A stretch of 64,000 nucleotides of DNA from Flavobacterium rivuli WB 3.3-2 = DSM 21788 (GTDB lineage: Bacteria; Bacteroidota; Bacteroidia; Flavobacteriales; Flavobacteriaceae): positions 62,001 to 126,000 of the forward strand of contig NZ_KB899969.1 in assembly GCF_000378485.1 (NCBI RefSeq), in the 5' to 3' direction. Of this stretch, positions 51,423 to 60,920 are shown piece after piece (position 1 is the stretch's first letter; every line of letters begins with the position of its first letter). Under the pieces are notes generated by a model. It was not told where the DNA came from and did no database searches. It saw only the letters and a list, made by a program, of their open reading frames with translations. Position numbers and translations under genes: made by a program.

Positions 51423-52964
51423 CTACATCTTCATTAACCAGTTTCTTACAGAAACCTCTTCGTTAATAATACCACGCAGTTCAGATATTGCAACCCTGTC
51501 CTGTTTCATGGTATCGCGGTGGCGAATGGTTACCGTTTGGTCTTCCAGCGTTTGGTGGTCTACCGTTATGCAAAAAGGCGTGCCCAGTGCATCCTGGCGG
51601 CGGTAACGGCGGCCTACGGCATCCTTCTCGTCATAGGTTACGTTAAAGTCCCATTTAAGGTCTTCTATAATTTGGTGGGCCACATCGGGCAGTCCGTCTT
51701 TTTTAACCAGTGGCAATACAGCAGCTTTAGTAGGTGCTAATACACTTGGCAGGCTAAGGACAGTACGCACAGAACCATCCTCAAGCGTTTCTTCCTTAAG
51801 CGACGTTGCAAAAACCGAAAGGAACATCCTGTCTAACCCTACCGATGTTTCTACAACATACGGGGTATAGTTCTTATTCTCTTCGGTATCAAAATACTGT
51901 AATTTTTTACTGCTGTGCTCTTCATGAGCCTTAAGGTCGAAATCCGTACGCGAATGGATACCTTCAAGCTCTTTAAACCCAAACGGGAAGTTGAACTGTA
52001 TATCGGCAGCGGCATTAGCATAATGTGCTAATTTATCATGGTCATGAAAACGGTAATTTTCTTTACCAAGCCCAAGCGACAGGTGCCATTTAAGCCTTGT
52101 TTCTTTCCAGTACTCATACCATTTCATTTCTTCGCCGGGCTTTACAAAAAACTGCATCTCCATTTGTTCAAATTCGCGCATACGGAAAATGAATTGGCGT
52201 GCCACGATCTCGTTACGGAATGCCTTACCGGTTTGTGCAATACCAAACGGAATTTTCATCCTGCCGGTTTTTTGCACATTTAGGAAGTTTACAAAAATAC
52301 CCTGTGCCGTTTCCGGGCGCAGGTATAAATCCATAGCGTTTGCAGCCTCGGCGCCCAGCTTAGTGCCAAACATAAGGTTAAACTGGCGTACCTCTGTCCA
52401 GTTCTTAGATCCGGTATCAGGGTCGGCAATTTCGAGCTCTTCAATAAGGGCTTTTACATCGGCCAGGTTTTCTGTTTCAAGTCCGCGTGCCATACGTTCC
52501 AGTATCTCCCTGTTTTTAGCAAGGTATTCTTTAACGCGGCCGTTAGTGGCTTTAAACTCTTCTTCGTTAAAAGCATCGCCATATTTAGCACGTGCTTTTT
52601 CTATTTCTTTTTGCGCTTTCTGGTATATTTTTTCGGCGTGGTCTTCAATAAGCACGTCGGCCCTAAAGCGTTTTTTACTGTCTTTATTGTCTATCAACGG
52701 GTCGTTAAACGCATCTACGTGTCCGCTGGCTTTCCATGTGGTTGGGTGCATAAAAATTGCGGCATCTATACCCACAATGTTTTCGTGCATTTGCACCATG
52801 CTTTTCCACCAGTACTCGCGGATGTTCTTCTTTAACTCGGCACCATTTTGCCCGTAGTCGTATACTGCGCTTAAACCATCATAAATTTCGCTCGACGGAA
52901 ATATGTATCCGTACTCTTTTGCATGCGAAATAACGTTCTTAAATTGATCTTCTTGTTTTGCCAT
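51423..52964 (-). CDS. glyS: Glycyl-tRNA synthetase, single-chain type
   Basis: This class II synthetase charges tRNA-Gly. The protein is 513 residues from the ATG at 52964 (MAKQEDQFKN). Conserved parts include YGPNG-like YDYGQNGAELKKNIREYWW near 45, LYLRPETAQGIFVNF near 205, and the class II motif 2 FRNEIVARQFIFRMREFEQ near 250. An EGIHSRTDFDL segment, VETSVGLDRMFL near 375 and a C-terminal anticodon-binding domain follow. It is the alpha2 eukaryote-like form usual in Bacteroidota. An upstream in-frame ATG at 53000 is unlikely, because the -7-like box TATTTTTG (52969-52976) lies between the two. That would give a nearly leaderless message. Confidence 0.95.
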   Translation of the reverse strand: MAKQEDQFKNVISHAKEYGYIFPSSEIYDGLSAVYDYGQNGAELKKNIREYWWKSMVQMHENIVGIDAAIFMHPTTWKASGHVDAFNDPLIDNKDSKKRFRADVLIEDHAEKIYQKAQKEIEKARAKYGDAFNEEEFKATNGRVKEYLAKNREILERMARGLETENLADVKALIEELEIADPDTGSKNWTEVRQFNLMFGTKLGAEAANAMDLYLRPETAQGIFVNFLNVQKTGRMKIPFGIAQTGKAFRNEIVARQFIFRMREFEQMEMQFFVKPGEEMKWYEYWKETRLKWHLSLGLGKENYRFHDHDKLAHYANAAADIQFNFPFGFKELEGIHSRTDFDLKAHEEHSSKKLQYFDTEENKNYTPYVVETSVGLDRMFLSVFATSLKEETLEDGSVRTVLSLPSVLAPTKAAVLPLVKKDGLPDVAHQIIEDLKWDFNVTYDEKDAVGRRYRRQDALGTPFCITVDHQTLEDQTVTIRHRDTMKQDRVAISELRGIINEEVSVRNWLMKM

Positions 52965-53028
52965 GCTGCAAAAATATAAAAAGGGATTATTGTGTGGCAT
53001 AATTTGTTAAGAAAATCGGCTTTTAATT

Positions 53029-53233
53029 AATTTTTACCACAAGGTGCACAAAGATTTCACAAGGATCACAAGGTATAATCAATTTGTATTACTCACAAAA
53101 GCAGCAACAAGTTGCTCTAAAGGAACACAAAGCTTTACCTAAAGTAATTGTCATGCAGCCTTGTGTCCTTCCACCTTCAGGTGGTTAGCCTTGTGCACTT
53201 AGTGAAATCTTTGTGCACCTTGTGGTTAAATTT
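53029..53233. repeat. 205-base inverted-repeat element
   Basis: The terminal arms at 53029-53060 and 53202-53233 match as inverted copies in 30 of 32 positions (core ACCACAAGGTGCACAAAG). The interior contains more CACAAAG, ACAAGG and CCTTGTG words but no gene. It resembles a small non-autonomous element (MITE-like) or a flavobacterial intergenic repeat. A degenerate relative is at 1747-1974 and a half copy near 55780-55830. It fills most of the gap between glyS and comF. Confidence 0.7.
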
Positions 53234-53296
53234 TTTGTTCGATAAAGTGTATAAATTTTACAGTCAAATATTTTATATTAGCCCCAAAACCTACCC

Positions 53297-53980
53297 ATGC
53301 TTAAAAGCCTTGCTAACCTGTTGTTTCCCGTTACCTGCCCCGGCTGCGATGGCCTGTTGCTGGAGGGCGAAACCATAGTGTGCACCGCCTGCAGGCACAG
53401 CATGCCTTTTACACAGCATCATGTAGATGTACATAACGAAACGGCTAAGAAATTTTACGGCAGGCTGCATTTAGAGCACGCGTCGGCGTTGGTGTATTTT
53501 CATAAAGAAGGAATCGTTCAGGAGTTAATCCACAACCTTAAATACCGTAAGCAGCAACAGGTGGGCAGGTTAATGGGCGAGTGGTATGCGCCACAACTTA
53601 AAGATGTTGCCGCGTTACAAACCGTAACCGATGTGATACCTGTGCCACTGCACCCAAAAAAACTAAGGGAGCGGGGTTACAACCAGGTTACAGAATTTGG
53701 CAGGGCAGTAGCCCAAGGTATGGGCGTGCATTATAACGAGGCTATTTTACTGCGTACCAGCTATACCAAAACGCAAACCCAAAAGAACCGCGAGCTGCGT
53801 GCAGGCATTATAAACAGCGCATTTGATGTAAAGTATACAGATGCCGATGCGGGCAAACACTTTTTACTGGTGGATGACGTTATAACTACCGGTGCCACAC
53901 TGGAGGCCTGCGGAAAATTATTACTGCAAATACCCAATGCTAAAGTGAGCATTGTAACCATTGCTTATGCGCATTCTTAA
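53297..53980 (+). CDS. comF: ComF-family phosphoribosyltransferase-like protein
   Basis: The protein has 227 residues. Four N-terminal cysteines (C14, C17, C29, C32) form a zinc-ribbon, and the phosphoribosyltransferase fold ends with the PRPP-binding signature FLLVDDVITTGATLEACG near 193-210. ComF proteins take part in DNA uptake during transformation in competent bacteria and are widespread elsewhere with an unclear role. Other conserved segments are LIHNLKYRKQQQVGRLM, DVIPVPLHPKKLRERGYNQ and TKTQTQKNRELR. It precedes the lipoprotein gene by 65 bases on the same strand. Confidence 0.92.
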   Translation: MLKSLANLLFPVTCPGCDGLLLEGETIVCTACRHSMPFTQHHVDVHNETAKKFYGRLHLEHASALVYFHKEGIVQELIHNLKYRKQQQVGRLMGEWYAPQLKDVAALQTVTDVIPVPLHPKKLRERGYNQVTEFGRAVAQGMGVHYNEAILLRTSYTKTQTQKNRELRAGIINSAFDVKYTDADAGKHFLLVDDVITTGATLEACGKLLLQIPNAKVSIVTIAYAHS

Positions 53981-54045
53981 TTTCCGGCAAAAACATTTTA
54001 ATACCACTAAATATAATTGTTATTTTGTACAGTTAAAAAAATTAT

Positions 54046-55683
54046 ATGCCAAAGCTTAAATTACTCATTCTTATTGTGCTTATGTCGCTGGCTGCTGTAA
54101 GCTGTGCAAAAAAGGGCAGCATTACCGGCGGTCTTAAAGATACTATTGCGCCTGTTATTGTAACCAGCTCGCCTAAAAATATGAGCACTAACTTTAGCGG
54201 TAAAGAGATACGTATTAATTTTAGCGAATACATTAAAATTAAAGATATTAATAAGCAGCTTATTATTTCGCCACCGTTAAAAAACCAGCCTAATATAGTA
54301 CCTGCCGGCAGTGCCAGTAAGTTTATTAATATTAGTATTCGCGATACCTTACAACCCAATACTACCTACAGCTTTAACTTTGGGCAAAGTATTACCGATA
54401 ATAACGAGGGCAACCCCTACTCGCAATTTAAGTTTGTGTTTTCTACCGGGAGTTACATCGACTCGCTTGCACAAACAGGCAGCATTAAAGATGCATACAG
54501 CATAAAGACCGATAATTTTGTGACAGTAATGCTGTATGAAGCTAACGAAACCTTTAACGACAGTACCATTTATAAAGAAAGGCCGCGGTATGTAACCAAT
54601 ACTCTCGACAGTATGGTTAACTTTTCGTTAGAGAACCTTAAGGCCGGTAAATACCACCTGTTTGCTGTTAAGGATGTGGGCGGTAATTATTTGTACAATC
54701 CAAAATCAGATAAACTGGCATTTCTTAATAAAACTATTACGGTGCCTAACGACACTACCTATCAGCTTAAACTGTTTAAGGAGAAAGGTACTTATAAGGC
54801 TGTTAAACCTACGCAAACATCGTCTAATAGGTTATATGTGGGCTATGAAGGCGATTATAAAGGCATGAAGGCTACGGTTAAAAACGGTACGGGTACAGAG
54901 GAAATAAAATCGATGCTCACAAAGGTTGCCGATAAAGATTCCCTGCAACTCTGGCTGCCGCGGGAGCTAAAGCCCGATTCGTTAAAAGTACAGATTAGCC
55001 GCAATGATGTTGTTCAGAACTTTGTGGTTAAGTTTAAAGAAATGAAATCTAAGGACTCCTTGCAGGTAGATGCTGTGCAAAAAGGCGGGCTGCATTTTAG
55101 GGAAAACTTTACGCTAACGGCAAGTACACCTATTGTTAGTATAGATACTTCTAAGATAACGCTGGTAAATAAAGATTCCGTCGCTGTGGCTTTTACTCAG
55201 GTTTATGACGATATGAAGCAGCAGCTTGTTTTTGATTTCCCTAAAGAGGAAAGTCAAAAATACACTATGACCCTGATGCCGGGTGCGCTGACTGATTTTT
55301 ACGGTAAAGAAAATGATACCCTTAACTATAAGCTGAATACCCGAACGTATGCAGATTATGCTAACCTTGACGTTAAACTGCTAAAAGTAAAGCGCTTTCC
55401 TGTTATTGTAGAAATTACTGATGAGAAAGGTAAAGTGTATGCCAGTGCCTACAGTGATAAAGAAACAAACCTAAACTTCGACGCTATATTGCCTAATAAG
55501 TATTTACTTAGGATAATATATGACGACAACAAAAACCGTGAGTGGGATACCGGAGATTACCTGCAAAAAATACAACCCGAAGAGGTAATTTATTACCATG
55601 GGCCTAAAGGCAAAGATGACGTATTGATAGATGTCCGCGAAATGTGGGACGTTGAACAGGAACTTGATGGTGGCGGGCAGTAA
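54046..55683 (+). CDS. Ig-like domain lipoprotein (SbsA/Big_5 type)
   Basis: The protein has 545 residues. A lipoprotein signal (LLILIVLMSLAAVSC, cysteine at about 20) is followed by a Big_5-type Ig-like domain at about 33-135. It is recognised by the pattern APVIVTSSPKNMSTNFSGK, IRINFSEYIKI and NTTYSFNFGQSITDNNEGN. Beta-rich repeats follow, including a segment like the transthyretin-related LKAGKYHLFAVKDVGGNYLY, and a C-terminal part with NREWDTGDYLQKIQPEEV. Proteins of this type are common Bacteroidota envelope lipoproteins of unproven function. It may be co-transcribed with comF. A strong hairpin follows. Confidence 0.87.
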   Translation: MPKLKLLILIVLMSLAAVSCAKKGSITGGLKDTIAPVIVTSSPKNMSTNFSGKEIRINFSEYIKIKDINKQLIISPPLKNQPNIVPAGSASKFINISIRDTLQPNTTYSFNFGQSITDNNEGNPYSQFKFVFSTGSYIDSLAQTGSIKDAYSIKTDNFVTVMLYEANETFNDSTIYKERPRYVTNTLDSMVNFSLENLKAGKYHLFAVKDVGGNYLYNPKSDKLAFLNKTITVPNDTTYQLKLFKEKGTYKAVKPTQTSSNRLYVGYEGDYKGMKATVKNGTGTEEIKSMLTKVADKDSLQLWLPRELKPDSLKVQISRNDVVQNFVVKFKEMKSKDSLQVDAVQKGGLHFRENFTLTASTPIVSIDTSKITLVNKDSVAVAFTQVYDDMKQQLVFDFPKEESQKYTMTLMPGALTDFYGKENDTLNYKLNTRTYADYANLDVKLLKVKRFPVIVEITDEKGKVYASAYSDKETNLNFDAILPNKYLLRIIYDDNKNREWDTGDYLQKIQPEEVIYYHGPKGKDDVLIDVREMWDVEQELDGGGQ

Positions 55684-55707
55684 TTTAAAGAACCTGCTTT
55701 ACATATA

Positions 55708-55749
55708 AACACAAGGCTTTATGAATAATATTTCATAAAGCCTTGTGTT
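55708..55749. terminator. Bidirectional terminator
   Basis: AACACAAGGCTTTATGAA and TTCATAAAGCCTTGTGTT form an 18-bp stem between the converging lipoprotein and amidase genes. A T-rich stretch follows on the plus side. Part of a CTTTGTG-type repeat lies just after, at about 55775-55830. Confidence 0.85.
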
Positions 55750-55837
55750 CTTTTATAAAATTATTATCATTATTGTACGCTTCGCTTCGTACCCTTAGTG
55801 TAAATATGTGGTGTCCTTTGTGGTAAATGCAACAAAA

Positions 55838-56602
55838 TTATACTATTTCAAAGCTATCCCTGTCGTTTAAAAATGCAAATTTCTTGCGGGTTTCAAGCAG
55901 GGTATCCCTGTTAAGCTCAACAGTAACAATATCATCATTTTCAAAAGGTTCAGTAACATAACCTCCCAAAGCATCTATAACCTGGCTATGGCCGCTATAG
56001 GCATGCCCGTTTCCATCTTCGCCTACACGGTTTACGCCAATTGTATAACTAAGGTTTTCAATGGCACGTGCCCTTAAAAGCGAATCCCATGCAAGGGTGC
56101 GTATTTGCGGCCAGTTGGCAACATAAATAAGCAGGTCATACTCTTCTACATTGCGCGCAAAGACAGGAAAACGCAGGTCGTAACACACAAGCGGACATAT
56201 TTTCCAGCTTTTGTAATCAACAATTAGTTTTTCTGTTCCGGCGGTATAAAATTTATCTTCTCCTGCAAAGCTAAAAAGATGACGTTTGTTATAGGTTTTA
56301 ACTTCGCCATCGGGCAACACAAAATACAGGCGATTGTAATAGTTACCATTTTCCTCAATTACCAAACTTCCGGTAATGGCACAATCATTAGCCGCTGCGG
56401 TTTGCTTCATCCATTGTACGCTTGCTCCGTTTGCAGCTTCAGCCACAGCATGCGGGTTCATGGTAAAACCAGTCGCAAACATTTCCGGCAGGATTATAAG
56501 GTCGGTACGACCTGTAATACTGTTTATCTTTTGGGTAAAGTTGGCACGGTTAGCTTCGGGGTTTTCCCAGATAAGGGAAGTTTGTATAACAGAGATTTTC
56601 AT
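55838..56602 (-). CDS. Nitrilase-superfamily amidase (omega-amidase, YafV-like)
   Basis: The protein has 254 residues from the ATG at 56602 (MKISVIQTSL). The catalytic triad of the carbon-nitrogen hydrolase family is complete: E40 in LIILPEMFATGF, K106 in YNKRHLFSFAGE and C140 in PLVCYDLRFP. The motif set matches omega-amidases such as YafV, which hydrolyse 2-oxoglutaramate or 2-oxosuccinamate in amino-acid salvage. The frame runs open to 56821, but that extension is translated from the palindromic repeat and lies before the conserved start, so I reject it. Confidence 0.9.
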   Translation of the reverse strand: MKISVIQTSLIWENPEANRANFTQKINSITGRTDLIILPEMFATGFTMNPHAVAEAANGASVQWMKQTAAANDCAITGSLVIEENGNYYNRLYFVLPDGEVKTYNKRHLFSFAGEDKFYTAGTEKLIVDYKSWKICPLVCYDLRFPVFARNVEEYDLLIYVANWPQIRTLAWDSLLRARAIENLSYTIGVNRVGEDGNGHAYSGHSQVIDALGGYVTEPFENDDIVTVELNRDTLLETRKKFAFLNDRDSFEIV

Positions 56603-56701
56603 TGCGGTTTCTTTGGATATAAAAATACAATTTCTTTGGGTATGGGTTTTACACCAATTATACAAATTTTCAATAATTCCGTTCGTGATGTTAGTGGTAA
56701 T

Positions 56702-56856
56702 AATGTCACGCAAAGGCGCGGGGACGCAAAGTTTGTACCCTAAATCTGCATCTTTTTCCAGCGACTGATAAGTCGCAAAGCTTTGCGACTTATCAGTCGC
56801 TGGGTATACAAATGTAATCATTCCCGCTTTGCGTCTCTGCGCCTTTGCGTGACATT
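56702..56856. repeat. Nested palindromic element
   Basis: The outer arms, 56702-56731 and 56827-56856, are inverted copies in 28 of 30 positions (core GTCACGCAAAGGCGC). TTTGTAccc and gggTATACAAA continue the symmetry inward. The centre is a perfect 46-base palindrome (56758-56803) built on CCAGCGACTGATAAGTCGC. It has no coding content. This is a REPIN- or MITE-like element in the 396-base gap between the amidase and the GH3 terminator. Confidence 0.7.
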
Positions 56857-56931
56857 ATTAAATACATCAACTATAACATTTCTACAAACGGTATTGATAA
56901 AATTCGAGTCCGGAAAAAAGCACAAAAAGCA

Positions 56932-56957
56932 AAGGGCCGGTAACAACTCCGGCCCTT
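56932..56957 (-). terminator. Terminator of the GH30-GH3 operon
   Basis: AAGGGCCGG and CCGGCCCTT form a 9-bp stem, and on the minus strand a T-rich tail follows (GCTTTTTGTGC). It lies 42 bases after the GH3 stop. Confidence 0.85.
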
Positions 56958-56998
56958 CTAAGTACTAACCTAAAACTCTAATTATATGATTACAATAA

Positions 56999-59311
56999 TT
57001 ATTCAGATACTGCGAATGTAGATTTTAGTTTATCTATCATTACTTCAAAGTCGCCTGCCTCAAGGATAGTTTTCCCGTCGCGGCCCACGTAGCTAAGGTC
57101 TTTCGGCTCCAGCTCAAAGCTTACCGTTTTACTTTCGCCCGGTTTTAATTCAATTTTCTCAAAGCGGCGCAGGCGCTTAACATCGGGTGTTACGCTGCTT
57201 GCATAAACATCGCTTGTAAACAAATGCACCACCTCTTTACCGGCTACTTTACCGGTGTTGATAACAGTAACGGTTACACCTATTTTTTCGCCTTTTTTAA
57301 TAGACGGTTTACTCACTTTAAGGTCTTTATAGTCAAACGTTGTGTAGCTTAACCCAAAACCAAACTGGAATTGTGGGTTATAATCTGCTTCATAATTGTA
57401 TACGCCTTCGGCCTTTTTCTGCTCTTCGCTCGGTTTGTGTATGTAAGATATCGTGGCATTAGGATACCTTGGGTAGGTGTATGGCAGTTTACCGGATGGG
57501 TTTACATCGCCAAACAGCACATCGGCAATAGCATCGCCACCAAAGTTACCCGGCAGGTATGACTGTATAATGCCTTTTACTTCCTGCTCAAACTTGCTTA
57601 TTAGCCTTGGGCGGCCCTCGTTCAATACTAAAATTACGGTTTTACCTGTAGCGGTAAGTTTTTTAGCCAGTTCCGTTTGCAGGTCGCTAAGGTACAGGTC
57701 GTTCATATCGCCCGGTTTCTCGGTATAACTGTTTTCGCCTATGCAAAGTAGAACCACATCGGCATTCCTGGCTGCGGCAACAGCCTCGTCCATCTTATCA
57801 GCAAATTCATCATAGTAGTGGCCGTCATTTTTGTAGCTCACACCCGGTACATAAGTAACATTAGCTTTGCCTATTTCGTTCTGGACGGCCTCCAGTATAG
57901 TGTTATATTTTTGGGCAAATTCCTCCGTTTTGTCACCCTGCCAGCTGTAGGTCCATGCCCCGTTAAGGGTACGCATACTGTTAGCATTAGGGCCTGTAAC
58001 CAATACCTTTATATTCTTTTTTAGCGGAAGCACATTGCCTTCATTTTTAAGTAACGTGATTGCTTCGGCGGCCATATCGTAAGCTGCTTTTTCATGCTCT
58101 TTACTGCCGAATTTCGGGTAATCCTTCGGGTTGGTGTTCGGTTTATCAAAAAGGTTCAGTGCATACTTTACTTTAAGTATCCTGCGAACGGCATCGTCTA
58201 TCCTTTCCTGCTTTACACCACCTTCTTTTACCAGTTGTATTAAATTATCACAAAAAACCTCATACTGGTAAGGAATCATAGACATGTCTATGCCGGCGTT
58301 AATGGCCAGTTTAATGGCTTCTTTAGGCGTAGCGGCAATACGGTCGCGCCTGTTCAGGTTTTCAATATCTGCCCAGTCGGTTACCACAAGGCCCTTAAAG
58401 CCCAGCTCTTCTTTTAAAAGTTTGGTAAGGATATTATAATTAGCATGCACCGGAACCCCGTTGATAATGCCCGAATTGATCATTATGGTATGCGCACCTG
58501 CATCTACCGCTGCCTTAAACGATGGCAGGTGGTATTCGCGCAATGCTTCTTCGCTTATATATGCCGGTGTCCTGTCTTTGCCCGATACCGTGGCATGGTA
58601 GCCTAAAAAGTGCTTAAGGCTGCTGGCAACCTTTTGCGGATTTGCTATATCATTATCTAAACCTTCGTAGCCATTTATCATGGCTACGCCCAATACTGAG
58701 CATAGATAGGGGTCTTCCCCAAAAGATTCCCACATACGGGAAAATCGTGGGTCGCCTCCTAAATCAAGCACCGGAGAGAAGTTCCACGGAATGTTGCTTG
58801 CACGGGTTTCATAAGCTGTAATAGCTGCACCCTGCTCGGTCATTTTTGGGTTACGGGCTGCTGCCTGTGCTATTTGCTGCGGGAACATAGTTGCGCCTAC
58901 GGTATAGGTTGCCCCGTGAATTTCGTCTACGCCATAAATTACCGGTATTTTATTACGGTCGGTCTTTAGCGATGTTTTTTGAATTTCGCTTATTACCTCA
59001 AACCATTTTTGCGGCGTTAGTGCCTTGTTTCCTGCGGCATTTAGTACCGACCCAATGTGGTACTTAGCAAAGGCATCCTGCATTTTTGCAGCGTCAAGGC
59101 TTATGGGTTGTGCGGCACTGTAGCGATCGCCACCTTTGCCTATAACGTCGAGGGTTATCTGTGCCATCTGGCCCACTTTTTCCTCAATGCTCATTTTACG
59201 TATAAGCGCTTCTACTTTTTTATCTATATCTGCCTGGTTTTGCTGGGCATTGCCTGTAAAGCCTGCAATAGCAAATGCGCCCACAACAAATAATTTAATG
59301 TTTGATGCCAT
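56999..59311 (-). CDS. bglX: GH3 beta-glucosidase, periplasmic
   Basis: This family 3 glycoside hydrolase, 770 residues, probably releases glucose from beta-linked glucan oligomers. The signal peptide ends near FTGNAQ (about 22). The first catalytic domain holds GVDEIHGATY, the SFGEDPYLCS segment, KHFLGYH and the nucleophile D312 in VVTDWADIENL. The second domain contains VLLCIGENSYTEKPG and NEGRP, and the C-terminal FN3-like domain contains GLSYTTFDY. The length and motifs match the BglX type. It follows the GH30 gene by only two bases, so the two form one operon. Confidence 0.93.
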   Translation of the reverse strand: MASNIKLFVVGAFAIAGFTGNAQQNQADIDKKVEALIRKMSIEEKVGQMAQITLDVIGKGGDRYSAAQPISLDAAKMQDAFAKYHIGSVLNAAGNKALTPQKWFEVISEIQKTSLKTDRNKIPVIYGVDEIHGATYTVGATMFPQQIAQAAARNPKMTEQGAAITAYETRASNIPWNFSPVLDLGGDPRFSRMWESFGEDPYLCSVLGVAMINGYEGLDNDIANPQKVASSLKHFLGYHATVSGKDRTPAYISEEALREYHLPSFKAAVDAGAHTIMINSGIINGVPVHANYNILTKLLKEELGFKGLVVTDWADIENLNRRDRIAATPKEAIKLAINAGIDMSMIPYQYEVFCDNLIQLVKEGGVKQERIDDAVRRILKVKYALNLFDKPNTNPKDYPKFGSKEHEKAAYDMAAEAITLLKNEGNVLPLKKNIKVLVTGPNANSMRTLNGAWTYSWQGDKTEEFAQKYNTILEAVQNEIGKANVTYVPGVSYKNDGHYYDEFADKMDEAVAAARNADVVLLCIGENSYTEKPGDMNDLYLSDLQTELAKKLTATGKTVILVLNEGRPRLISKFEQEVKGIIQSYLPGNFGGDAIADVLFGDVNPSGKLPYTYPRYPNATISYIHKPSEEQKKAEGVYNYEADYNPQFQFGFGLSYTTFDYKDLKVSKPSIKKGEKIGVTVTVINTGKVAGKEVVHLFTSDVYASSVTPDVKRLRRFEKIELKPGESKTVSFELEPKDLSYVGRDGKTILEAGDFEVMIDKLKSTFAVSE

Positions 59312-59313
59312 AA

Positions 59314-60726
59314 TTATAATACAAGGGTACCTACTGCACCCGGTTTTAGTGTTAAGGTTGTTTTTTTATTTCCTGCGGATACATCTATGGTTTTTACTTC
59401 TTTAGATGTGTTCTGGATTATAGCCGCTATCTTTCCTTCCGGTGTTTTGTAGGCTACGTTAAGTACTTCGCCTGCATTTTCAGATGCTATCCTTACAGAT
59501 CCCGGCCTTACAAATTTAGAGGCATGAGCAATAATGTAATAGGCAGGTTCGCGGGTAACGGTGTCTCCTGTTATGGTAATAGCTCCCAGGCAGCGGTCGC
59601 AGCCACCACGATCGGTATGCGGATCCTGGTTCTCATCGGCTGCGAGGTTCCATTCCAATACGTTTTTACACCAGTTGCGCGGCGCACCAATAATAAGGTT
59701 AGTAACATGCCAGTCCAGTTCTTTAGCAAAATTTCCGGGAGCGCCCACCCATTCTTCTGTAAAATAAAGGTTCTTTGTGGGGTGTGCATTATGTACCGAT
59801 GTTAATGCCTCTATCTTCCCTCCGTACAAGTGAAACGCCGACCCGTCGATGTACTTGGCTGCTTCCTTATCGTTTAAAATAGAGATAGGGTAGTCAGGAC
59901 GGTCGGCGTTGTGATCATAAATAATGATCTTGGTTTGGATAGAGTTTTTGGAAAAGGCTGGCCCTAAAGCATCTCTTACAAATGCTTTCTGGTCTTCTGC
60001 TGGCATTAATAAACTCGGGTTATTACCCGGGTGTAACGGTTCGTTTTGTATGGTTAAGGCATCTATGATAACGCCATTTTTCTTCATTTGCTGAATGTAG
60101 GTTACCAGGTATTTAGCATACGCCTGGTAGTATTCAGTCTTAAGGCTGCCGCCACGGGTATCGCCGTTGGTTTTCATCCATACGGGTGGCGACCACGGCG
60201 AACCTAATATTTTTATGGCAGGGTTTATCTTTAAAATTTCCTGCAATACCGGGATGAGGTATTTTTTATCATAACCCAAGTCAAATTTTGCCATAGCCTC
60301 ATCGGTCTCGCCGGCAGGCAGGTCGTTGTACGAAAATACTTTTTCGTCAAGGTCAGACGCGCCCACGCTTATACGCAGGTAGCTAATGCCAATATCATTA
60401 GTGCCTGTGCCAAAAAGTTCCTGCAATAATCGGGCACGTACGGAGGCACTCATCTTTGCAATGTGCAATGCACTGCCACCTGTAAGTGTATACCCAAAAC
60501 CATCCATTTCCTGATAGGTGGTATTAGCATTGATAATTAGCTGTACGTTATTTGCCGACGGTGATGAGGTTAAAGATTGTTCCTGTAAAAGCATTGATTT
60601 ATCTGGTGTGGTAACCCATAGCTTTGCATCGGATGATGATACCGAGGCAGCTCCGCAACCTGTAAGTAATATAGCTGCCGGTAGTATAATGCTAAAAAAC
60701 GCGGCTAATTTTTTGAATGAAAACAT
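59314..60726 (-). CDS. GH30 glycosidase lipoprotein (glucan endo-1,6-beta-glucosidase/glucosylceramidase type)
   Basis: The protein has 470 residues. A lipoprotein signal ends in LLTGC (C24), so it should be membrane-anchored, likely on the outer membrane. The (beta/alpha)8 barrel carries the acid/base E229 in TIQNEPLHPGNN and the nucleophile E324 in LYFTEEWVG. QEMDGFGYTLTGGSA and LGSPWSPPVWMKTNG are also GH30 signatures. The small beta domain at the C-terminus ends in TLKPGAVGTLVL. Its place beside a GH3 beta-glucosidase fits breakdown of beta-1,6- or laminarin-type glucan: GH30 cuts the chain and GH3 releases glucose. Activity on cerebrosides is less likely here. Confidence 0.9.
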   Translation of the reverse strand: MFSFKKLAAFFSIILPAAILLTGCGAASVSSSDAKLWVTTPDKSMLLQEQSLTSSPSANNVQLIINANTTYQEMDGFGYTLTGGSALHIAKMSASVRARLLQELFGTGTNDIGISYLRISVGASDLDEKVFSYNDLPAGETDEAMAKFDLGYDKKYLIPVLQEILKINPAIKILGSPWSPPVWMKTNGDTRGGSLKTEYYQAYAKYLVTYIQQMKKNGVIIDALTIQNEPLHPGNNPSLLMPAEDQKAFVRDALGPAFSKNSIQTKIIIYDHNADRPDYPISILNDKEAAKYIDGSAFHLYGGKIEALTSVHNAHPTKNLYFTEEWVGAPGNFAKELDWHVTNLIIGAPRNWCKNVLEWNLAADENQDPHTDRGGCDRCLGAITITGDTVTREPAYYIIAHASKFVRPGSVRIASENAGEVLNVAYKTPEGKIAAIIQNTSKEVKTIDVSAGNKKTTLTLKPGAVGTLVL

Positions 60727-60920
60727 TGATTATTGTGTTTGATGATGATTGTGATAGTAATTTCACAAAGGCTAAATTAAGGTTATAAAGCACTGTGTTA
60801 AAAATTTAAGCTACACTTTGGTTACGCCATTACTCAAACATGCTACTCAAAATATTACTTTTTATTTTTAATGTTTTGAAAGTCAAAAAAATATAAAGTT
60901 ATTTTTTATACACTTTTTTG

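Noticed and set aside
53148..53378. 76-residue plus-strand frame before comF
   Set aside because: Made mostly of the inverted-repeat element and overlapping the comF start in another frame.
56603..56821. 73-residue N-terminal extension of the amidase
   Set aside because: Encoded largely by the palindromic element. The nitrilase fold begins at MKISVIQTSL.
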